From: Methylobacterium oxalidis
Lineage (GTDB): Bacteria > Pseudomonadota > Alphaproteobacteria > Rhizobiales > Beijerinckiaceae
Assembly (NCBI RefSeq): GCF_007992195.1
Contig: NZ_BJZU01000076.1
Span: 1-36,812 of the forward strand
Length of the DNA stretch: 36,812 bases
Reading direction: 5' to 3'
Shown here: positions 17,701-25,371 of the stretch, piece after piece
How positions within the stretch are numbered: the first letter of the stretch is position 1
Layout: every line of letters begins with the position of its first letter
Notes under the pieces: model-generated
The model's input: the letters and a program-made list of their open reading frames with translations, nothing else
The model's database searches: none
Told to the model about the DNA's origin: nothing
Made by a program: the position numbers and the translations under genes

Positions 17701-18405
17701 GGGCCCATCGCCCGCCGCGCCGGGCGGGCCCGCGGGCGCGAAGGCGAGGCGCATGTCGGCCTCGAAGCGCGGGTTCGCGTCGCCGCCGCCCGAGAGCTTC
17801 ACGGCGACGCTGCCGTCCGCGGCCGGCTCGCCGGTGACGAGGCGGAACGGCACCCCGCCGCTCGTGCCCTCGACGCGCCAGGGCCCGACGAGGGCGGGCG
17901 CCTGCAGGCTCAGCGATTCGGCCTGGACCTGGTCGGTCCGCCCCGTCGCCGGCACGACCGTCGTCAGGAGGAGCTGGCGGACGCGCAGGTCCTCGATGGC
18001 GAGGTCGCGCGCGCGCAGGGCCTCGGCGAAATCCGCCGGCACCAGGAGGGCGTCGCCGTCGCCGACCGGGAGCTTGATCTCGGCGCGGCGGATCTCGGTC
18101 TCCGTGAAGCGGATCTCGCCCTTGAGGAGGGGGGTCAGCGCGATCTCGGCGCTGACGAAGCGGGCGTCGAGGGCGGGCTTGTCCGGATCGCCGCCGAGAT
18201 GCAGCCGGTCGAGCCGCAGGCGCGGCGAGGGCAGCAGGCGCACCGCGACGCGTCCCTCGCTGCGGGCCGGCAGGCCGAGCGAGCGGGCTATGGCCCCGTC
18301 GACGGCGGCGCGCTGGCCCTGCCAGTCGACGAAGGGCGGGACGGCGAGCGCCGCGACGAGGATCAGGATGACGGCGCCGGCGAGCGCGGTCAGGATGTCA
18401 CGCAA
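14776..18405 (-). CDS. AsmA family protein, large envelope protein
   Basis: A 1209-residue AsmA-family protein. One N-terminal transmembrane helix (about residues 7-25) is followed by VDWQGQRAAVDGAIARSLGLPARSEGRV, the typical AsmA start, then RLLPSPRLRLDRLHLGG. The long central region is repetitive beta strand, as expected of the AsmA/TamB-like bridge proteins thought to move lipids or assist outer-membrane biogenesis in the periplasm. The last 110 residues (from about 1095) become a charged Ala/Glu/Arg coiled coil rich in AAAEKA and RQARA repeats, ending in a Pro-rich tail. The start is a TTG at 18405; no ATG or GTG fits the family N-terminus. Its TGA overlaps the antidote remnant. Confidence 0.88.
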   Translation of the reverse strand: MRDILTALAGAVILILVAALAVPPFVDWQGQRAAVDGAIARSLGLPARSEGRVAVRLLPSPRLRLDRLHLGGDPDKPALDARFVSAEIALTPLLKGEIRFTETEIRRAEIKLPVGDGDALLVPADFAEALRARDLAIEDLRVRQLLLTTVVPATGRTDQVQAESLSLQAPALVGPWRVEGTSGGVPFRLVTGEPAADGSVAVKLSGGGDANPRFEADMRLAFAPAGPPGAAGDGPRPLIPEAEGSARLVVGPPAQVAGAYLPFSLAGKFSAQGPRVRFEGVNAEIDPGGQAIRLAGTGQIDLRAWRAGLSLEARRVDLDAFLISSAGQALVARGVPKGGTGLPVMVDLDLGIDNLALGLDEWTGIRLAGTLDRTGGLLLRRFQATAPGAAALAASGEIDTEPSPRFNGEVSLRTASSDGLGRYLRKLGLGGPVIAVMDGRPIQASADVSAAAPDLSFRNLRLDLGGAQVTGIARYTRRDAGGRGRFDAQIKARGIDVAGLPSFTGVLAGLHGHDLGLTVQARDVRYGPAGANSGNGTIAASIQSDGTSLVVDSLDVTDLAGANAKLSGRIAPDGSGRIAGRVTAPVAAPLLALLDRVWVAESRLIPAFLRTGALDLDITAERQAGEAEALRTVARGRAGGGTLDASLLSRAGHVESLDVALGTPKAGLWFGREEAASLNRPASLALTGRQVAGGTDLGVEAKGEIAGVSLATARPVVLSAEGGPPSGGEVRLTTPDLGPVLALLGAAAPAQAWPADLTLGLERAGSDARIALSGEVAGHALSASLTRAPEGDIGGTASLARLSVPGLAALLVMPQAADPGGGAAEAEGGWSTRPFAAPPPGSPRLGLDLRVEALDLGRGLVATGAALKLGLDGGALSLRELTAKLAEGQLAGSATLSRQGQAGAISGEGSLDDAALRALVRASAVEGRAGGTFRFGTSGDSPAALVANLSGSGEVRLGALAIPNADPAGLGRALVRALAEDDPLREGRLQAVVAEELSAGPARGRGPAAAPATIIGGVLRAGPLDLDLEAARWRGTLGFDFRTGRLDARGSLTGGEAPKGWSGGPLAVQFGLAGPLATPERVLDVGGLSNGLAAVVLQRELEKIELLEADQVERQRRRARLEMDRARAAALKAAADRAAAEKAAAEKAAAEEATRQARARAQQAAAEEAARQARARDAEEAARRARSDAEGASPPSESPLDIRPPAAQP

Positions 18406-18563
18406 AGTTCTCGTTCCGCCTCACGCCCCGCACCGGCGGCGGGTTCCCGAGGTGCACGCCAGGGCGGCCGGCCCCGACCGTCCGGTCCGCCGCGCCCCGT
18501 GCCCCCTCCGGACATAGCGTAGCGGAGCGGGGCCGCCCGTCCAATCGGGTCGGGGCCGCCGGA

Positions 18564-18806
18564 TCAGCGCTTCGGCACGACGATGGCGGGGGCCGGGGTC
18601 GGGTTCTGCCGGGACATCTCGTTGCGCCGGATCTGCATGCGCGAGTTGGCCGTGTCGCTCTGCTGCTGCTGGCGGAGCTGGCGGGTCTGGCTCTGCTGGG
18701 AGAGCGAGTTGTTGATGCTGTTGAGGTTCGAGCTCGGCAGGCCCTGCGCCTGCGCTGCGGCCGGCAGGGCGAGGAGGGCGAGGACGGCGAGGGGCGCGGC
18801 GCGCAT
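18564..18806 (-). CDS. small secreted Q/N-rich protein
   Basis: An 80-residue protein with a clear Sec signal peptide (MRAAPLAVLALLALPAAAQA, cleavage after AQA). The mature part of about 60 residues is rich in Gln, Asn, Ser and Arg (SSNLNSINNSLSQQSQTRQL) and ends in a Pro-rich PTPAPAIVVPKR segment. It has no cysteines and no recognisable domain; it is probably periplasmic and disordered or coiled. The ATG at 18806 has only a weak ribosome binding site. It lies 158 bp upstream of the AsmA gene on the same strand, and is divergent from uvrD. I do not assign a function. Confidence 0.7.
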   Translation of the reverse strand: MRAAPLAVLALLALPAAAQAQGLPSSNLNSINNSLSQQSQTRQLRQQQQSDTANSRMQIRRNEMSRQNPTPAPAIVVPKR

Positions 18807-18924
18807 GGCGGTCTGTCTCTGAGCTGTCGGGGACGTATGACGTCTTGCGGTTGATGTGAGGACGCGTCAGCACGCCCGCAAGTTCCGGCAGCCGGGGGCC
18901 GAGGGCCGCGGCGCCCTCGACGCC

Positions 18925-18939
18925 GTTCGCGTTTTGGTC
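18925..18939 (+). promoter_or_regulatory. candidate LexA-like box upstream of uvrD
   Basis: GTTC at 18925-18928, seven bases, GGTC at 18936-18939: one mismatch from the alphaproteobacterial LexA repeat. It ends 12 bp before the uvrD ATG. Over 19 bp (18925-18943) it matches the box at 11080-11098 at 16 positions, including the flanking TCCAGT. uvrD is an SOS gene in E. coli; LexA control here is inferred. Confidence 0.5.
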
Positions 18940-18951
18940 CAGTGAGGGGCG

Positions 18952-21315
18952 ATGCAGAAGCAGTCCGATGCGGCGGCCACGGCCGGTCCGCCGCCCGAAA
19001 CCACCTCGATCGCGGCCCGCGCCATGGCTGCCCTCAGGCCCGGCGGCGCGCCCTATCTCGACGGGCTCAACCCCGAGCAGCGCCGGGCCGTCGAGACGAC
19101 GGACGGGCCCGTGCTCGTCCTCGCGGGCGCCGGCACCGGCAAGACGCGGGTGCTGACGACCCGGATCGCCCACCTGATCGCGACCGGCAGGGCGCGGCCC
19201 TACGACATCCTGGCGGTGACCTTCACCAACAAGGCGGCCCGCGAGATGAAGGCGCGCATCGGCGCGCTGATCGGCCCGGCCGGCGAGGGCATGCCCTGGC
19301 TCGGCACCTTCCACGCCATCGGAACCAAGATCCTGCGGCGCCACGCCGAGCTCGTCGGGCTCAAGTCCGACTTCACGATCCTCGGCACCGACGACCAGCT
19401 CCGCCTGATGAAGCAGGTCATCGCCGACCAGAACATCGACGAGAAGCGCTGGCCGGCCCGCGCCCTCGGCCACGCCATCGACGGCTGGAAGAACCGCGGC
19501 CTCTCCCCCGAGCAGGTGCCGCCGGGCGAGGCCGGCGCCTTCGCCTTCGGCAAGGGCGGCGCCCTCTACACGGCCTACCAGGCGCGGCTCGCGACGCTCA
19601 ACGCCGTCGATTTCGGCGACCTGCTGCTCCTCTGCCTGAAGCTCTGGCGCGAGAACCCGGACGTGCTGGAGAATTACCAGCACCGCTTCCGCTACATACT
19701 CGTCGACGAGTACCAGGACACGAACGTCGCGCAGTATCTCTGGCTCAGGCTCCTGGCGCAGGGACACCGCAACGTCGCCTGCGTCGGCGACGACGACCAG
19801 TCGATCTACGGCTGGCGCGGCGCCGAGGTCGACAACATCCTGCGCTTCGAGCACGATTTCCCGGGCGCGGCGGTCGTGCGGCTCGAACGCAACTACCGCT
19901 CGACGGGCCACATCCTGGCGGCCGCCTCCGGGCTCATCGCGAAGAACGAGGGGCGGCTCGGCAAGACGCTGCGCACCGAGGACGTGGCGGGTGAGCGCGT
20001 CACGGTCACCGGCGCGTGGGATTCCGAGGAGGAGGCGCGGCTCGTCGCCGAATCGATCGAGTCGCTGCAGGCGAAGAAGCACCCCCTCTCCGAGATCGCG
20101 GTGCTGGTGCGGATCTCGGCGCAGATGCGCGAGATCGAGGACCGATTCGTCCAGCTCGGCCTGCCCTACCGGGTGATCGGCGGTCCGCGCTTCTACGAGC
20201 GGGCCGAGATCCGCGACGCGCTGGCCTACCTGCGCGCCACCGCCAACCCGGCCGACGACCTCGCCTTCGAGCGCATCATCAACACGCCCAAGCGCGGCCT
20301 CGGCGACGCCACGCTGCAGCAGCTCCACACCTACGCCCGCGCCGAGCGGGTGCCGCTGCTGCTCGCCGCCCGCCGGCTGATCGAGACGGACGAGCTCAAG
20401 CCGCGCGTGCGCTCGACCCTGCGCGCCCTCGCCGAGAGCTTCTCGCGCTGGGCGCGGGCCGTCGAGACGGTGCCGCATTCCGAGGTGGCGCAGACCATCC
20501 TGGAGGAATCGGGCTACACCGAGATGTGGCAGAAGGACCGCTCGGCCGACGCCGCCGGGCGGCTCGAGAACCTGAAGGAGTTCGTGCGCTCCATGGAGGA
20601 GTTCCCGGACCTCGCGGGGTTCCTGGAGCACGTCGCCCTCGTCATGGACGCGAGCGAGGCGGAAGGGGCCGAGCGCGTGAGCCTGATGACGCTCCACGCC
20701 GCCAAGGGTCTCGAGTTCGACACCGTCTTCCTGCCGGGCTGGGAGGACGGCCTGTTCCCGAACCAGCGGGCGCTGGACGAGAGCGGGCGCGCCGGGCTCG
20801 AGGAGGAGCGCCGCCTCGCCCATGTCGGCCTGACCCGGGCCCGCAAGCGCGCCAAGCTGTCGTTCGCCGTCAACCGGCGCATCCACGGCCTCTGGTCCTC
20901 GACGATCCCGTCCCGCTTCATCGACGAGCTGCCGGCGGGCAGCGTCGACGTGGTCGAGGCGCCCGCCCATTTCTCGGCCGGCGCCTCGCGCTTCGACCGC
21001 AACCCGGCGCCGTTCGGCTCCTCCTACGGCACGCCGGGCTGGCAGCGGGCGCAGGCCAACACCGCCGCCTCGGGCCGGGGCTTCGGCCAGTCGCACGGCG
21101 CCTCGCCCGGCGGGCGCGGCGGCCCGCGCCAGATCGAGGGCGAGCTCGTGGCGAAATCGACCGGCGCCCCCTCCGCCTACGCGGCCGGCGCGCGGGTCTT
21201 CCACACCAAGTTCGGGCCCGGAACCGTGGCGGGGGTCGACGGCAACAAGCTCACCGTTGACTTCGACAAGGCCGGCCGCAAGATGGTCCTCGACAGCTTC
21301 GTCCAGCCGGGCTGA
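18952..21315 (+). CDS. uvrD: UvrD/PcrA DNA helicase
   Basis: A 787-residue superfamily 1A helicase acting in nucleotide excision and mismatch repair and in removal of RecA filaments. Motifs in order: Q-motif LNPEQRRAV near 40, Walker A GAGTGKT at 59-65, motif Ia TFTNKAAREM near 93, motif II VDEYQDTN near 252, motif III QSIYGWRGA near 284, motif IV RNYRSTG, motif V LMTLHAAKGLEFDTVFLPG near 580 and motif VI VGLTRARK near 627. The last 50 residues form the Tudor-like RNAP-binding domain (VFHTKFGPGTVAGVDGNKLTVDF). The length is slightly longer than the E. coli enzyme because of a Gly/Ser-rich linker. The ATG at 18952 follows GAGGGG closely. A LexA-like box precedes it. Confidence 0.95.
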   Translation: MQKQSDAAATAGPPPETTSIAARAMAALRPGGAPYLDGLNPEQRRAVETTDGPVLVLAGAGTGKTRVLTTRIAHLIATGRARPYDILAVTFTNKAAREMKARIGALIGPAGEGMPWLGTFHAIGTKILRRHAELVGLKSDFTILGTDDQLRLMKQVIADQNIDEKRWPARALGHAIDGWKNRGLSPEQVPPGEAGAFAFGKGGALYTAYQARLATLNAVDFGDLLLLCLKLWRENPDVLENYQHRFRYILVDEYQDTNVAQYLWLRLLAQGHRNVACVGDDDQSIYGWRGAEVDNILRFEHDFPGAAVVRLERNYRSTGHILAAASGLIAKNEGRLGKTLRTEDVAGERVTVTGAWDSEEEARLVAESIESLQAKKHPLSEIAVLVRISAQMREIEDRFVQLGLPYRVIGGPRFYERAEIRDALAYLRATANPADDLAFERIINTPKRGLGDATLQQLHTYARAERVPLLLAARRLIETDELKPRVRSTLRALAESFSRWARAVETVPHSEVAQTILEESGYTEMWQKDRSADAAGRLENLKEFVRSMEEFPDLAGFLEHVALVMDASEAEGAERVSLMTLHAAKGLEFDTVFLPGWEDGLFPNQRALDESGRAGLEEERRLAHVGLTRARKRAKLSFAVNRRIHGLWSSTIPSRFIDELPAGSVDVVEAPAHFSAGASRFDRNPAPFGSSYGTPGWQRAQANTAASGRGFGQSHGASPGGRGGPRQIEGELVAKSTGAPSAYAAGARVFHTKFGPGTVAGVDGNKLTVDFDKAGRKMVLDSFVQPG

Positions 21316-21738
21316 ACGCTGTCCCGCCGGCCAAGCCCGGACTTCAGGGGGCGGCAGGGCCGGCCGGTATCGCCGAGAACGGCGAGCAAGGGCTGAGGTC
21401 GTGCCGGATGCCGCGCCATCCCGACTGTGCCGTGCGCCACGCGGGCGCCTGACCCGCCTTCCCCTCCGTCCGGACCGTACCTTTTTCGTCACACGCGCGA
21501 GGGTCGCTGTCGCACCGCCGTCATGGCGGGGCGGTCATGGTGCGCGCGTTGCATGCGGCATATTCGCGCCGTGTGCACTCGGACCCGGGTGCTCTCCACA
21601 GGCAATGCACGGCGCGGTGGAACCTGCGCGCCCGCTTGCGATTGGCTCACAAACATCAGGAGAGGCTCGGCAATACAGGTTTCGTTGGCACGCGCAGTGA
21701 CAAGTCCAGGTTGGCAAGTCCAAGTGGAGTGTTGATCG
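21316..21738. other. 423-bp intergenic region before phoH-family gene
   Basis: Non-coding by inspection, with the last 120 bp less GC-rich than the genes. CAAGTCCA occurs at 21701-21708 and 21715-21722, a 14-bp-spaced direct repeat just before the ribosome binding site. No clear promoter boxes or RNA gene were identified. The uvrD terminator is not evident. Confidence 0.4.
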
Positions 21739-22455
21739 ATGAAAAGACGGCGCGCACGACTTGAACTGGTTGAAGACCGCCCGGTCCGGTTGCATCGGAC
21801 CCGGTTCGACGAGGAGCGGCACTTAAGCCCCATCCAACCTCTGACGGAACGACAAGGCCAGTACCTCGAAGCCCTCGCGTCCCACGCGCAAGTCATCGTC
21901 CTCGGACCCGCCGGCACCGGCAAGACCTTCATCGCCGGCACCCGCGCCGCCGACCAGCTCCGCCAGCGCCGCATCGCCAAGGTCGTGATCACGCGGCCGA
22001 ACGTCCCCTCCGGCCGCTCGCTCGGCTTCTTCCCCGGCACCCTCGAGGAGAAGATCGCCCCTTGGGTCGCCCCCCTCACCGAGGCCATGAAGGAGCGGAT
22101 GGGCCAAGCCGCCTTCGAGATCGCGCTCAAGACCGGCGACATCGAGATCGTGCCCTTCGAGGTGATGCGCGGGCGCACCTTCAAGAACTGCCTCGTGATC
22201 CTCGACGAGGCGCAGAACACCACGACGGCCGAGATCAAGATGTTCCTGACCCGCATCGGCGACGATTGCCAGGTCATCATCAACGGCGACGTCTCGCAGA
22301 CCGACCTGCGCGAGACGAGCGGCCTGCGCACCGTGATCCATCTCGTGAAGAGCCGCATGATGCCGATCCCGGTCGTGGAGTTCACCCGCGACGACATCGT
22401 CCGGTCGGGCATCTGCGCCGAGTGGGTGAAGGCGTTCGAAGAAACGAATCTCTGA
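21739..22455 (+). CDS. short PhoH-family ATPase
   Basis: A 238-residue PhoH-domain protein. Walker A GPAGTGKT is at 56-63, the RPNVPSGRSLGFFPGT segment near 87-101, and Walker B VILDEAQN at 153-160, followed by GDVSQTDLR near 190. PhoH proteins are P-loop ATPases linked to RNA metabolism and, in E. coli, phosphate starvation. This is the short form, lacking the N-terminal extension of the YbeZ type (about 330 aa) that usually sits beside ybeY, and no ybeY is present here. The ATG at 21739 follows a GGAG ribosome binding site about 10 bases upstream. A long intergenic region precedes it, so it is probably a single-gene unit. Confidence 0.9.
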   Translation: MKRRRARLELVEDRPVRLHRTRFDEERHLSPIQPLTERQGQYLEALASHAQVIVLGPAGTGKTFIAGTRAADQLRQRRIAKVVITRPNVPSGRSLGFFPGTLEEKIAPWVAPLTEAMKERMGQAAFEIALKTGDIEIVPFEVMRGRTFKNCLVILDEAQNTTTAEIKMFLTRIGDDCQVIINGDVSQTDLRETSGLRTVIHLVKSRMMPIPVVEFTRDDIVRSGICAEWVKAFEETNL

Positions 22456-22471
22456 TCCGGGGGTTGTAGCG

Positions 22472-22495
22472 GGCGGGCCTCCACCGGGGCCCGCC
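22472..22495 (+). terminator. GC-rich hairpin after phoH-family gene
   Basis: GGCGGGCC at 22472-22479 pairs with GGCCCGCC at 22488-22495 around 8 bases, 17 bp past the stop codon. There is no T tract. Confidence 0.35.
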
Positions 22496-22591
22496 GCGCG
22501 ACCCTCGCGCGCCTTCCCGTCTCCGGAACCGATGTTCTCGGGGGATAGACCGGGCGCCGTACGCGGCCATCAGAGAAAAGGAATCTCGTTC

Positions 22592-22843
22592 GTGAGGAAA
22601 TTCACCTACGCCCTCGCCATCCTGGCCCCGCTCGCCACGGCCGGTTTCGCCACCTCCGCCTCCGCAGCGCCGGGCGCGCCGATGGGCGTCGCCGCCCCCG
22701 ATGCCGTCACCCAGGTCTACATGACGCCGATGGAGCGCCGGATGATGGAGCGCCGCATGATGCGCCGGCACATGGAGCGCCGCATGATGCGCCGGGAGAT
22801 GATGCGGCGCGACATGCGCCGCGACATGCGCCGCGGCATGTGA
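22592..22843 (+). CDS. small secreted Met/Arg-rich repeat protein
   Basis: An 83-residue protein. A Sec signal peptide (RKFTYALAILAPLATAGFAT, cleavage near SASA-A) is followed by a short linker and then a run of about 37 residues, from TPMERRMMERRMM to the C-terminus, made almost entirely of Met and Arg with a few Glu/Asp/His. The DNA shows the matching GAGCGCCGCATGATG-type repeats. I chose the GTG at 22592 because an AAGGAA ribosome binding site lies about 8 bases upstream and it begins the signal peptide. I know of no established function; Met-rich secreted segments can bind copper or serve as methionine-oxidation sinks, but this is speculation. A strong terminator follows. Confidence 0.7.
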   Translation: MRKFTYALAILAPLATAGFATSASAAPGAPMGVAAPDAVTQVYMTPMERRMMERRMMRRHMERRMMRREMMRRDMRRDMRRGM

Positions 22844-22868
22844 GCGGGCGCGAACGCACGACGCGAGA

Positions 22869-22892
22869 GGGGGCCGCAAGGGCCCCCTTTTT
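22869..22892 (+). terminator. intrinsic terminator
   Basis: GGGGGCC at 22869-22875, loop GCAAG, GGCCCCC at 22881-22887, then five Ts. This is a textbook rho-independent terminator 26 bp after the Met/Arg-rich protein stop. Confidence 0.9.
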
Positions 22893-22949
22893 CATGTCCG
22901 GGATCGGGATGCCGCGCCGGAGAGGGCGACCTCTCCGACGGGCGCCGGC

Positions 22950-24500
22950 TCAGTTCTTCGCCGCGGTCTTCTCGGGCGCCTTCGCGGGCACCTTGGCCTC
23001 GGTCCTGGTCTCCGGCCTGGACTCCGCCTTGGCGTCCGGCCTGGTCTCGGCCCTTGCGGGCTTTGCCGGCTCCTTGCGGGACTGCGCCGCGGGTACGGCG
23101 TGGGCCGTCTTCGCGACGGGCGCCGTCCTGGCGGTCTTCGACGGTTCGGGAGCGGCCACGGCAGCGGCCGCCGGGACCGTCGCGGCGTCGGCGGCGGGCG
23201 TGGCGGGCGTAGGGTTGCCCTTGTTGAACAGGTTGCCGAACGCCTTCTGGTAGGCGGACATGTCCCCGTCCGCGTCCGCCACCGCGATGCGGGCCGGCGC
23301 CGCGGGCTTGGCCGCCTCCGGCGCCGTCGCGGCCGCCGGGGTGGCGGGCGCAGCCTGCGCCACGAGGCTCGGCTCCTCCCGCCGATTGCCCTTGCGCTCG
23401 TCCTTGCGGGCGAGCGCCGCGGCCGCGGCCTTCGTCGGGATCGGCGCCTCGATGCTCGCCGTCATCAGGGGGCGGCCCTTGGCGTCCACCTCGATCTCGC
23501 GCGGGCCCGCCGCCAGGGTTTCCGGCCGGCTGACCTCGCCCAGATTGTGCCGGGCGTAGTCCTTCGGCGCGTAGGGCAGCGCCTCCTCGGCGTGCGTCAG
23601 GCTCGCGAAGGCGCTCGGCTGCTGCTGGCGGAAGACCGGGTTCTGGCCCCCGTCGTCGTAGACGACCCGCGTCGCCGCCGTGCCCTTGCCGACGAGCTCG
23701 GCGATCTCGCGGTTGTCGCGCTCGCGCTTCTCGGCCACCAGCGTGTCGACCTTCGGGCTGCAGGAGCCGGCCGCCGCGTCGGCCCCGCCGAACACGTAGC
23801 GATTGCCGCACAGGCCGACCCGCGGCTCCTCCTTCAGGGCCTCGAAATGGTCCGAGCCCTCCTTGAGGTTCTTCCAGAAGGGCGCGTTCGGGTCGTTGCG
23901 GAACTTGGCGAAGTTCTGTGCCGTCATCCGGAACGGGTAGGACTGGAACTGGAAGCCCCGCTGCCCGCCCGCGAAAGCCTCGCGCGCGATGGCGTAGATC
24001 TCGGCCATCGACTCGTCGGTCATGGCGAAGCATCCGGCCGAGGAGCAGGTGCCGTGCACCATGATGTAGTTGCCCGTGCGCCCGTTCGCGCGGTCGAAGG
24101 CATTCGGGTAGCCGGTGTCGAACGAGAGATAGTAGGACGAGTTCGGGTTCATCTGGCCCGGAGTGATCGTGTAGAACCCCTCCGGCGCCTGCCGGTCGCC
24201 CTGCTTGGTCTTGGGCCCGAGCTGGCCCGACCAGCGGCAGATCGGGAAGGTCTTGAGCAGCGCGTACTGGCCCGACGAGCCGCGCTTCCACACCTCCATC
24301 TCCGCCTCCCTCTTGTAGGCGCGGATCAGGATGGGGTCGCCCTGCGACATGCCCTTCGTCTGCATCAGGGCGAGGGTCTTCTGGGGGATGGGCGTGAGAT
24401 GGCGGGTCGAGCCGCCGCCGCCGAAGGTGCTGTCCTGGCAAGCCCCGAGGGAGATCGCGAGCGCAACGAGACTCGCAGCCGCGAGCGGACGCACAGCCAT
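22950..24500 (-). CDS. YafK-like L,D-transpeptidase-fold lipoprotein
   Basis: A 516-residue protein with a lipoprotein signal (lipobox SLGAC, Cys21). A YkuD-fold domain lies at about 35-250, carrying the catalytic motif H149-G-T-C-S-S-A-G-C157 followed by FAMTD. It is of the YafK group: the E. coli member (DpaA) cleaves the murein-Lpp bond rather than forming cross-links. From about residue 340 the protein becomes a long Ala/Pro/Lys/Glu-rich, low-complexity tail, far beyond the 246 residues of E. coli YafK, perhaps a periplasmic spacer. The ATG at 24500 fits the signal peptide. A possible promoter upstream is TTGCGG-N17-TAACGA, read leftward in the AT-richer segment near 24570-24605. Confidence 0.85.
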   Translation of the reverse strand: MAVRPLAAASLVALAISLGACQDSTFGGGGSTRHLTPIPQKTLALMQTKGMSQGDPILIRAYKREAEMEVWKRGSSGQYALLKTFPICRWSGQLGPKTKQGDRQAPEGFYTITPGQMNPNSSYYLSFDTGYPNAFDRANGRTGNYIMVHGTCSSAGCFAMTDESMAEIYAIAREAFAGGQRGFQFQSYPFRMTAQNFAKFRNDPNAPFWKNLKEGSDHFEALKEEPRVGLCGNRYVFGGADAAAGSCSPKVDTLVAEKRERDNREIAELVGKGTAATRVVYDDGGQNPVFRQQQPSAFASLTHAEEALPYAPKDYARHNLGEVSRPETLAAGPREIEVDAKGRPLMTASIEAPIPTKAAAAALARKDERKGNRREEPSLVAQAAPATPAAATAPEAAKPAAPARIAVADADGDMSAYQKAFGNLFNKGNPTPATPAADAATVPAAAAVAAPEPSKTARTAPVAKTAHAVPAAQSRKEPAKPARAETRPDAKAESRPETRTEAKVPAKAPEKTAAKN

Positions 24501-24643
24501 GGGGAACCCCGGTCCTCGAATTCACCGCCCGCGGGATGTTCTCCCGTCGGACGCCACTCCCCAACCCATTAGCTTCGTTAAACTTACCCGGCCCTTACCG
24601 CAATGATCGCGAAGACACGCTCCCGCCCGCCTGTGAAGAGCGG

Positions 24644-25273
24644 TTACAGAGCGACTTCCGCGGTGACGAGAGCGGCGAGATAGGCGTCGTCCTGCGGGCG
24701 GGCGAAGCGCAGTCCGACCGAGGCCGAGGGCAGCTCGACCCTGAGCCAGCGCAGGTTGTCCCGTCCGGCGGGCTGAGGCAGGGTCCGGGCGCTTTCCCGG
24801 TCCGGCACGAGGTGCAGGAAGGTCAGACGGTTTCGCGCCCCCCTCTGTGCCAAAACGTCGCAGATTCCTTCCACGGTCTCGGCTGGCGTGTCGTAGGCGG
24901 TCATCAACCAGAAATGGTTAGATGCCTGCTCCATCGAGAGGGCGGCCCGCAGCCGCCGCACGCCGGCGCTCAGGAAGGCGTAGTCCGCCTCGCTCTCGGC
25001 CGGGTCGTGGTGGTTGAACACGCAGGGCAGCGCGTAGCGCTCGCGGTAGAGGCGGTGGCGACAGCGCTGGATGTTGGGCTGCAGGCGCTCGGCGACGGGG
25101 ATCGTCTCGTACTGCGAGCGGTCGAGCAGGGCGGCGAAATCGTCCGCGAGGCAGTCCCGGACCATGCCGGGCGTGGTGAAGATCCAGTCGAACGGGCCGG
25201 ACCAGGTGCGCAGACCCAGCGTCTTCAGCACCTGCGCCGCGTGGCAGTGGCTGCCGAGCGAGACGTGGTTCAC
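24644..25273 (-). CDS. DUF1796 putative papain-like cysteine peptidase
   Basis: A product of about 209 residues beginning NHVSLGSHCHAAQVLKTLGL and RTWSGPFDWIF, which is the diagnostic start of the DUF1796 family (SLGxxC...LGLR..S.PFDW). The family is predicted to have a papain-like fold, with the Cys of GSHC as nucleophile and the His of a later VFNHHDP block as a candidate partner; activity is unproven. The start is ambiguous: GTG at 25273 gives the family-like N-terminus, GTG at 25303 would add 10 residues, and neither has a strong ribosome binding site. It follows accA by about 98 bp on the same strand and may be cotranscribed with it. DUF1796 genes often occur near polysaccharide or glycosyltransferase loci, which are not present here. 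Confidence 0.75.
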   Translation of the reverse strand: MNHVSLGSHCHAAQVLKTLGLRTWSGPFDWIFTTPGMVRDCLADDFAALLDRSQYETIPVAERLQPNIQRCRHRLYRERYALPCVFNHHDPAESEADYAFLSAGVRRLRAALSMEQASNHFWLMTAYDTPAETVEGICDVLAQRGARNRLTFLHLVPDRESARTLPQPAGRDNLRWLRVELPSASVGLRFARPQDDAYLAALVTAEVAL

Positions 25274-25371
25274 GAGGCCCGGCTCGCGGGTGTCACGGCG
25301 CACCCGCCGGAGCGAGCGCAGCAGGCCGGCGGCGAGAGGGCGGATGCCGAGCGGCCCGTCCCCGGGCGGGC

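Noticed and set aside
18421..21492. A 1023-codon open frame antisense to uvrD
   Set aside because: Same reason: low-complexity antisense translation over a gene with all helicase motifs.
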